64,000 nt of DNA from contig NC_045427.1 in assembly GCF_902635505.1 (NCBI RefSeq), positions 258,747,922 to 258,811,921 on the forward strand, read 5' to 3'. Made by a program: the position numbers and the translations under genes. Positions 49,801 through 58,900 of this stretch are shown piece after piece. The stretch comes from Sarcophilus harrisii (Eukaryota > Chordata > Mammalia > Dasyuromorphia > Dasyuridae). The notes below the pieces were generated by a model. The model saw only the letters and a list, made by a program, of their open reading frames with translations, had not been told where the DNA came from and made no database searches. Positions within the stretch are counted from its first letter, which is position 1. Each line of letters starts with the position of its first letter.

Positions 49801-52800
49801 AAAGTGATAATAATAAAACAACGCACCAAAATTTCTGGGATATAGCTAAAGCAGTCCTCAGAACGAAATAATATGCTTACAATTATACATTATCATGATA
49901 GAAAAGAAAAAGACCAATGAACTAAACATATGTTTTTTAAAATTAGAGAGCCAAAAATTAATTCACCTGAAGGCAGAGTATTGCCAGATTTGTCCATACT
50001 ACCCATGCCCACCTCTTCACTTTATTTCTGCTAGACTTTTGCCTTTACTCTTGTCTCTTTGTACACATTTAAGAAAGGAATTTTTAAGTGATCACTCTTT
50101 TGTTGTTGCTATCCTTGCTCTGTGCATTTCTGTTGTTTTGGGATATTCTGGAAGCAAATAGTGTCTCTTCAATTTTGTTTTTCTTTCTAAAAACATTTTT
50201 AATGCCTTTTGATTATTCAGTGTTTATTTTTTTCCATCTATGGTTAAAGTCAGATTTGGAGGGTAGCTCCTCATGGACTTGTATCCTGAGATCCATTGCT
50301 CTTCAGAATACATTATTGCATCGTTTCCTATATTTTCTGGTAGGTACATTATTCTTTTTCTTTGTATTTATAGATCTTTCTCCTAATGGTTTGTAGAACT
50401 AGTTGTTTTGTAATTAAATTGTTAAATTCAACCATTATGAGTCTAGAAATGTGCTGCCTTGGGTTTTTGTTATTTATTTATTTATTTTTTTTACTATAAC
50501 TGATCTATGAATTCTTTCAAAGAGTGTTTCATTTTCTTTATTCAGAAATCTCTCTTATTATTACCCTACTGAAATGTTAAGTTTTTTGTTCTTCTTCTTG
50601 TTATTGTTCTATAGTATTTTTCTGGGAGACATATTAAATTGTCTGTACAAATTCTATCATTGAGATTAGTATCGGTATATTCTGATTACACAGTGAGGTT
50701 ATTCCCCTTTAATATTATTGGGTTTTTTTTTTGTTTGTTTGTTCTTCTTCTTCTAGATGGTCTTTTACTTTGATATAGTGACATTCCCAATCTACTGTTC
50801 TCTCTTGTTTCTTTCATGAGGCTTGCCTTCACAATCTCAGTTTTTGTATTTTTCCCATTGTTTTTACTTTGTAGGACATGAAATCTACTCTCATAATTCT
50901 CATTTCTCTTTTAAACCACTCAGTTGTGGTTTCATGTTCTCCTCACATTCCACAGGGTTCTCTGTTTTATCATGTGTAGCAAGAGTTTCCTTTGTTCTGC
51001 AGTATTTATTCATGGATGCCTGAACTCATTTACTTGCTCTTGAGACCATATTATCTTTTGTCACAAATGTGTACCCTGTTGATTTATCTGCTTATATTCA
51101 GGATCTTTGAGCCTTTTTCTTCCTGAGCTCTTTGGTAATTTCAGTCTTCCCCTTTCCCTCAATTTTCCCCTATTTTGGATTTCAGAGTGTCTCAGACTCT
51201 TCCCAGGTGGGTAATTTACAGGTTGGCAGCCTAGATCTTTGCCTCAGGTGACTATTAAATAGTCAGAATGGGTCTCAGATGGATGCTGTGCTCTTTTCCT
51301 CAGGTTTAGTGTATTACCTTCATATATAATGTCCTATCCTGGTGTCCTTTCCCAATTTCTTTGTTCCTTAGGTCTCTGGCCTGGCTTGGGCAACTCAAAG
51401 AGCTATTCCAATTATACTATGGGGCTTTCCATCCTAGCACCATCAGTTGAGAGCTTTGTAGCACTGACTCTATAAGATTGTGGATTTTATCTATTTGGTG
51501 CAAATTTTCACAGCCTGGAGACTGGGTCTCTGTGTTAATGGAAGAAGGGAGAAAGGGCTACGGTGGGTTTTGTTGTAAGTCTGTGTTAGTTCTTGGGTCC
51601 ACTATTGCACTACTGCTTTTGGTAGTATGGGAAGTAGGGAAGGATAGCTGAATGAGCTCAAGATCACTGAGTGTCAATTCAAGACCTGTTTTTAACCTTC
51701 TTTTGAATTCTGGGTATCTTAGACCACAGAGACAACTGAAGTTGCTTTGGCAGGTAATTTCTGTTTTGGAGTAGTCTGAAAGGTCATTAGAATTCAAGAA
51801 AATGTCTATTCCTCTATCTTGTTGTTCACGTGATATACCAGGGAGTCTTAGAAGACAACTGACTAGAGTTACCTTCTAGCCTTCCAATTCAGTATAAGAT
51901 TGTGATATATATATATACATATTCTCTTGTAAATACATATTCTCCTTGTATCACACTGTTCTCATCCACTGAGACTTGCATCTATGTACCCTGAACACCC
52001 ACCCAAAGCCTCACCTGTCTTTATCCATCACACAAAAGGAGAAGGGGAAGCTGGCAGCAATCTTTTCAAACTCTTCCTGTGAAATATATCCATCTTGATC
52101 AAGATCATAGTTCTTGAAAACAGACTTGAAGAAAAAATAGGGAAAGGGAATTAATTTATGACTCTCAAAGAGCCACTGATAATTTCTCATATTAACTAAA
52201 AGACTAAACTAACTAAAGATCAAGAGTACCCAGATGAAAACTTCTCATTACTCAAATAGGGGGATACAGAACCTTGCTCCTCAATCATCAACAAAGTAGA
52301 TGTGCGGGTCATGGCTTTATCTTTTTTATATCTGGTTTTATATCTGGCATGTGCACCCAATCCTACCAAGGTATCTAATATATGCTTAACTTCTGGCTAC
52401 CTTGCCCTCTTTGGTCATTATAGATGGAGAAGCCTTCTTCCTTCTTCCCTTCTGCCTAGTCAAGCCATCCTTCAAAACATAGCTCAAAAACTTACCACCC
52501 TTGGCCACAAGGGGATCCCTCCTACCACAGAATTCCAAGAACATTTTCTGTCCTTACTGACTAGATCTTTTTATTCAGTGTTTCATATTGTAACATTTGG
52601 GGTCGGTGGGGTCTATCTATCTCTCTATCTATCTATATCTATCTCTCTGTTGACCTATCTTTTTATCAATTTTTTGCAACTCTAATTACAAGATCTTGAA
52701 AGGATGAGGCCATATCTTACTCTTCTTTATATGCCTTTCTACATTAAGGTAAGCATCTTGAACATAGCAAGTAATCAATTAATATGCATGCCCCAATCAC

Positions 52801-55800
52801 TTTGTATTGATGAAGCAACAGTGATTTATTAAATACCCAGTTGTATTGTTCAAAATGATTAAATTAAGGTTTTCCTCATTTAATCTCTTTTTTCATCTCC
52901 TTTGTTATCTCTCATTCCTCCCCCAGGAAAAAGCTCTCAAATAACTAAGATATTTGATAATTTGATAACTTAATATATAACATATATAATGTTATGTAAA
53001 TAACTTAATATAATAAATGACTTAAGATATTTGGGGAGATTTCTTTGCCTTCATTTATTCCTTGCCATACTGTGTATCTCGGTGCAGGGTGTGAGAGAGA
53101 GATACATCTTTCTCTGCACTCAGGACTAAAGAACACTGAATAAACTGTTTGAAGATATAGCTCTTGCATTTTGGAGTCATTTCCTCGGTTCATTCTTATT
53201 CCTAGTCCTGAGAATGGCTTTCAATCCACTGCCTTTCATTGTGAAGAAAGTATTTCCTATATGTTACTATGATTTCAACCTCTCTTCTATTGAATCTTCT
53301 ATCAGAACCATCAACAAGGAATAATAAGGATTAGTGAGCTTCCTAACCTATCTGTTCATTTTTAAAAAAAATCAGGAAACCCTAACAAAGAAGGAAACAG
53401 CTCAAATTTAAAACTTAAAAACATGTATATTTCTTTTTTCTTCCCTCTCCTAATCGCAGAGATTGCTACCATTAGACACAAATATGTATATAGCTTTAAA
53501 AAATATTATTATATTATGGAAATGCTTGTTTTATTCCATAAACTCATTCTCATGAGTTCCAAAATAACCACCACATCTTCTTTTCCCTCCTCTCCAAGAC
53601 CAGGAAGTTCCCCATGGCTTGCTCTTGCTTCAGGATTTCCTCCATAGGAAAAGTTTTATACTTACATCTACCATTCTCTGTACATGTTTGCTGATGGTCT
53701 TTGGATCAGGTTTGGGAGATATCCCTGATGCCCAATCTACTACAACAGGAGGCTTCGAAGGTGTTAGAGGCTAGAGTAAAACATTTAGAGAGAATACCAT
53801 TGTTCACTATGAGAAACAGTTGTAATTAGAAATTCTCATCACTGCTCCACCAACTCTTACCCTACACATGATACCAATTCATAGCTAACTTAATTATCTG
53901 CAGTGTGAGAGCAAGAGCAGGAGTTGGCAAGTTATTGCTCATTTTTCTATAGCCCAGAAGCTGAGTGTCTTTTGCTTTTCTATATTAATTTTTTGTTGTA
54001 TTTAAAAATGTGAAGCAACTAGGTGGTACAGTGGATGGAACACTGGCGCCCAGAATCAGGAGGACCTGAGTTCAAATATGGCCTCAGCTACTTACTAACT
54101 ATATGATCCTGGGCCAGTCACTTAACCCTAATTACCTCCACTAGAAAAAATGTAAAAAACATTCTTAGTTCTTAAAAATATAAAAACAAGTGGAGGGCCA
54201 GATTGAGTCCTTGAATCAGTTTGTCAACCGTTGGTATAGATAGTAAGGAGAACATATATGTCTTATGTAGACAAAAGACCAAACATTATTTGGATAATAA
54301 GGTAGAATTTTAAATTATACTCATCTTAGAATCAACCCCCGGGTTGGAATTTTAGATTTTTCATTTACTAACTGTATAATTTTAAGAAAATTCATTAATG
54401 TTATGTAGTTTCATAGCTTTGTCATTTGTAAAATGGGGATTAATAGCAACTTTCCTTATCTATCTCATAAAACTGTTGTGAGGAAAAGGATGGAGACTAG
54501 ACCTATTATTTTATCAGCACCGAGAATTTCTTAATGTGGAAACTCCCTCCATAAATACAAGTTGGCACTTTCTCTGCAAATCTCCATTTTAGAGAGTTGT
54601 CTAGTATACTGAGATGTTAAGGGACTTGCCCAAGATCACACAGTTAGTATGCATCAGAGGCTAGAACTGAATTCAGATCTACTTCTGAAGAGAGCTCTCT
54701 ATCCATGCATTGTGAGCAAAGTGTTTCATACAGGTTAGTATAATTTTAACCTATTCAATTTCAGAATCATCAAAAGAAGTAATATGGATTGGTTTGAAGT
54801 TTTTGACTTCTGTTCAAACTAGGGAACACAAAGAAGCAGGAGAGAAGTAGAACAAAGGCATGTTGATTCTAATTTAAAACATGTAAATTTCTCTTTCCCT
54901 CCCTTTCCCCCCTCTTCTCCCACAAGATGGCCATCATTAGACACAAATATACATATATTATCTTTTAAAATAATTATATACATATATATAATCTTTAAAA
55001 AATTTTTTATATATAGCCTTTTTACATTTAAAATTTTTTATATATAAGCTTTTAAGTTTTTATATATAATCTTTTAAAAATCATACTATTATGAAAATGC
55101 TTATTGTATTCCATAAATTAAAAATAAAATAATAAAATCTTAAAATCTTAATATTAGAAAAACAAAAGCCAAAACATATAAATTTCTTTTTTTTTCTATT
55201 TTTTTTGTCCTTTCCCTTCCTCCCACCCCAGAGATGGCTACTATTAGACACAAATATGTATGTATCAGCTTTAAAAAAATTATACTGTTATAGAAATGCT
55301 TGTTTTATTCCCCAAATTTAAAAGCTTAATATTAAAAAAAACCTTAAGAATTCATACATTTCTTTTCCTCCCCCTTTCCCCCAACTCCTGCCCCAGCACT
55401 CTAGAAATAGCTACCATTAGATGCAAATATATGTATACTATTAATATATATATATGTATATACTATATTATGGAAATGCTTATTTTATTCCATGAATTAA
55501 AAATTGAATAAAAATTAAAAAAATAAAAAATGAATGAAAATAAACATTTATACTAAAAAAATCCCCCCAAATATGAAAATTTCATTTTTACTTTTTTTCT
55601 TCTTTTTTCCTTTTCCTTCTGCTCTAGAGATAGCTATCATTAGATGCAAATAATTTACATATATATATATATAATATATATATACACACACACACATACA
55701 CATTACCTTTAAAATTATATATATATTTATTTATATATATTATATATATAATGTTTTAAATTACTTTTTCTTTTACATGTAATGTGTATTAAAATTGTAT

Positions 55801-55933
55801 TGTTATGAAATGCTAGCTTTATTAATCTTAATATTAGAAAAACAAAACCCAAAACATATAAATTTCTTTTTTTCTTCCTTTTCCCCCATTTGCCTTCTAT
55901 CCCCACCCTAGAGATGGCTACCATTAGATGCAA

Positions 55934-55980
<47 letters not shown>

Positions 55981-58900
55981 AGATCATCTTTTTAAAAATT
56001 ATTATACCATGTTATAAAATGTTTCTTTTATTCCATAAATTAGAAGTATTTTAAAAACCTTAATCTACTTCCTCAAACCTTAATAAAAAACAAGGAAAAC
56101 AATCCTTTAAATCTCTTTCTGACAAAGTATCCCACCAACTTGCATACTTTGAGATTCTGAAGTGGCTTTTTCTTATGTGGATATCCCCTTCCTGCCCAAC
56201 AGGAATAATGAACTTGAGCTCTCTCTGTATAGAAGAAATGACTCCAAGATAGTTAACTTGGACTTCACATGTCTTCCTTCATTTCTATCAATAGGTTCTG
56301 GCCTAAGACTCTTTCTAAAGGAATGAGACCTTCTCCTACCCCTTTTCTTCATCACACAAAGATTCCTTCACATAAAAGTTATGTCCCAGGATTTGATAAA
56401 GACTTGTTAAACTGAACTGCATTAGCAACCAAAGTTTGAATTTTACAATGACTGCTCTAAGACCTGCCTGTATTGCATTAGTACATATAAATGGGGAGTA
56501 GGGAGTTAATCAGTATATTGAAAAACACTTACTGGGGCTTTGTGATTTCTTGGTTCTCGGGCATATGAAAGCTCATAGATTTCATCTTCGGTGTAGTAGA
56601 GATCTAGGGATAGCTGCAGATCAAACAAAGTCAGATTAACCTCTCAGAAATTCCTTTTGTCTTTTTCCTTTAGAATTTACATAACTTTTCTGTTCTTAGT
56701 CTACTCTTCCTTATGAGGCTTATTGGCACAATGCATTAGATTTTTAACAACTATGACTATAGATGTGCTATGATCCAATCTGGTAGTGTTCATTCATCCA
56801 AGCAAATAGTTGCTTAGAATAATTGATCCCCACTCCCAATGGGTGGAGATCAGCTTGTGAACAGCTTTTACATATTGGGAACTAAAAGTTTAGGAATTTA
56901 TAAACAGCAATATGTTCACTCTCTCACTTTGAGTAGTGTTTTAGACTTGGATTAGGTCTTAGAGAACATTGAATCCAATCTTACAGATAAAGAAGGTGGC
57001 AGAGCAAAGATTAGGACATAGGCCTTCTGATGCCCACTCTGGGTTTTTTCTACTATACGCTTAAAATACTTAGTGAGAAAGGGATCTTACAAATCATCCA
57101 CTTTCGCAGATGAAGCAACTAAGGCCCAGCACAGAGACTGTGACTTGCCCAGGTTTAAAAGGAGTGGGGTAGGACAGTTTTTGAATCTAGGTCCTCTGAC
57201 TCCATTAAATTGTAAGCTTTTTGAGGGCAGGCACTATCTTTTGCCTTCTTCTATAATCCCAGTGCTTATCATACTGCCTGGTGCTTGATAAATGTTGATT
57301 GATTGATTGGCTCCTAACCTTGCATTCTTTCTACTTCACCAAGTTGGGGAGGCTATAATGATCATTCTTAGATAAAGATATAAAAATACAGATGTAATGG
57401 GCTGAGGTCTGAGTTGATGCACTGAGGTCCCAAGTACATGAGGCTAAATAGTAATTGGGCTATACTCTATTAATATACATGATTGGATAAAGAAGGGTCC
57501 CTGCCCACTCTCCGTGCAAGTCCTGATGTGTTGTAGAGGAAATGACGATTTTGGTGGGTGGAGGCAGAGAGAGAGACAGGAAGAGAAGCTGGGGGAGATT
57601 GGGCCTGGGTTCGAGACTCCGAGCTGCTGGTTGTGTGGCTGCTGGTCGAGCTAGCTTCTTGACTCAGCTGCACACATTGCTATCGCCGATTATCTTCCAC
57701 CTCTGATCCTTCTTCACTGAGAATAAAGACTGACGATTTTCCCCTAACCTGAATTCCTGACTCCTGCTGATTTAAAACTACATGGTCTTCACATACAGAC
57801 AGTTCTATTCATTTCAGGATTTAAGGGTTCTTTTTTGTTATTCAGTTATTTTAATAGTATCTAACTCTTCCCAATCCCATTTGCCATTTTCTTGGCAAAG
57901 ATGTTAGAGGGATTTGTTATTTCCTTCTAGCTCATGTGACAGTCTGGAGAAACTGAGGCAGTTAAATGATTTATCTATAGTTGCACAAAAATAATAATAA
58001 TAACTAACATTTATATAGTACTTACTGGCACTGTGCTAAGAGCTTTACAAATATTATCTTATTTGTTCCTCATAACAGCCCTGGGAAATAAGTGCTATTT
58101 TTAAATTTATTATTATTATTATTATTTTTACAGATGAGCAAACTGAGACAGATTAGAGGTTAAGTGAGTTGCTTAAGTTCACTTGGTTAGTAAGTATCTG
58201 AGACCAGATTTGAATTCAGGTCTTCTTGCTCCAGGTTCAGCTCCCTCCTCTACTCCCCCTAGCTGACTCTGCCATATAATAAGTTAGTGGCAGAGAAGGG
58301 ACTTAAGAACTCAGGTCTCACAGAACTCGGGTCTCCCAAAAGAACCTTGTCCTCTTAGAATTCCAGCTGCTATAAATCCACTTTGCATCTATATATTCTC
58401 CCTGAGACCAGAGACAGTTTTTGGTGTTATCTTCTATGCTAGGACACAGACTGGCATACACCAGGAGCTTAATAAATTTTCACTAATTGACAAGGTGACA
58501 TTGACATTCTCTGTCCTAGTTTGTTATCTGGCTATTCCCTAAGTCTTGGGACTTCTCATGTATATGGGGAACACCCACTTTGTTTTTACCCCATCTAATC
58601 TTTTTTTTTTTTTTTTTTTTTTGGCTGAGGAAATTGGGGTTAAATGACTTGTCCAAGGTCATACAGCTAGGAAGTATGAAGTGTTAAGTGTCTGAGATCA
58701 GATTTGAACTCAGGTCTCCAAAATGCTCTATCCACTGCACTACCTAGCTGCTCCTTTCCATCTAATTTTAAAGATAGCTGTATGATTCAGTGGATAGAGT
58801 GCTACACCTGAGAACCTGAGTTCAAATCTGGCCTTACCTACTTGCCACTGGGCAAGTCACTTAAACCCCATCTACCTCAGTCTTCTCATCTGTATAAACA

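Noticed and set aside
54870-56050. Possible CRISPR-like repeat array
   Set aside because: Units are long, diverged and separated by microsatellites, in a vertebrate intron. There are no cas genes and no uniform repeat-spacer pattern.
57470-57673. Open frame of 67 codons on the minus strand
   Set aside because: It lies antisense within the solo LTR and has no support as a gene.
58730-58800. tRNA-like sequence
   Set aside because: These and similar stretches at other SINE heads are tRNA-derived repeat heads without a complete cloverleaf. They are not tRNA genes.
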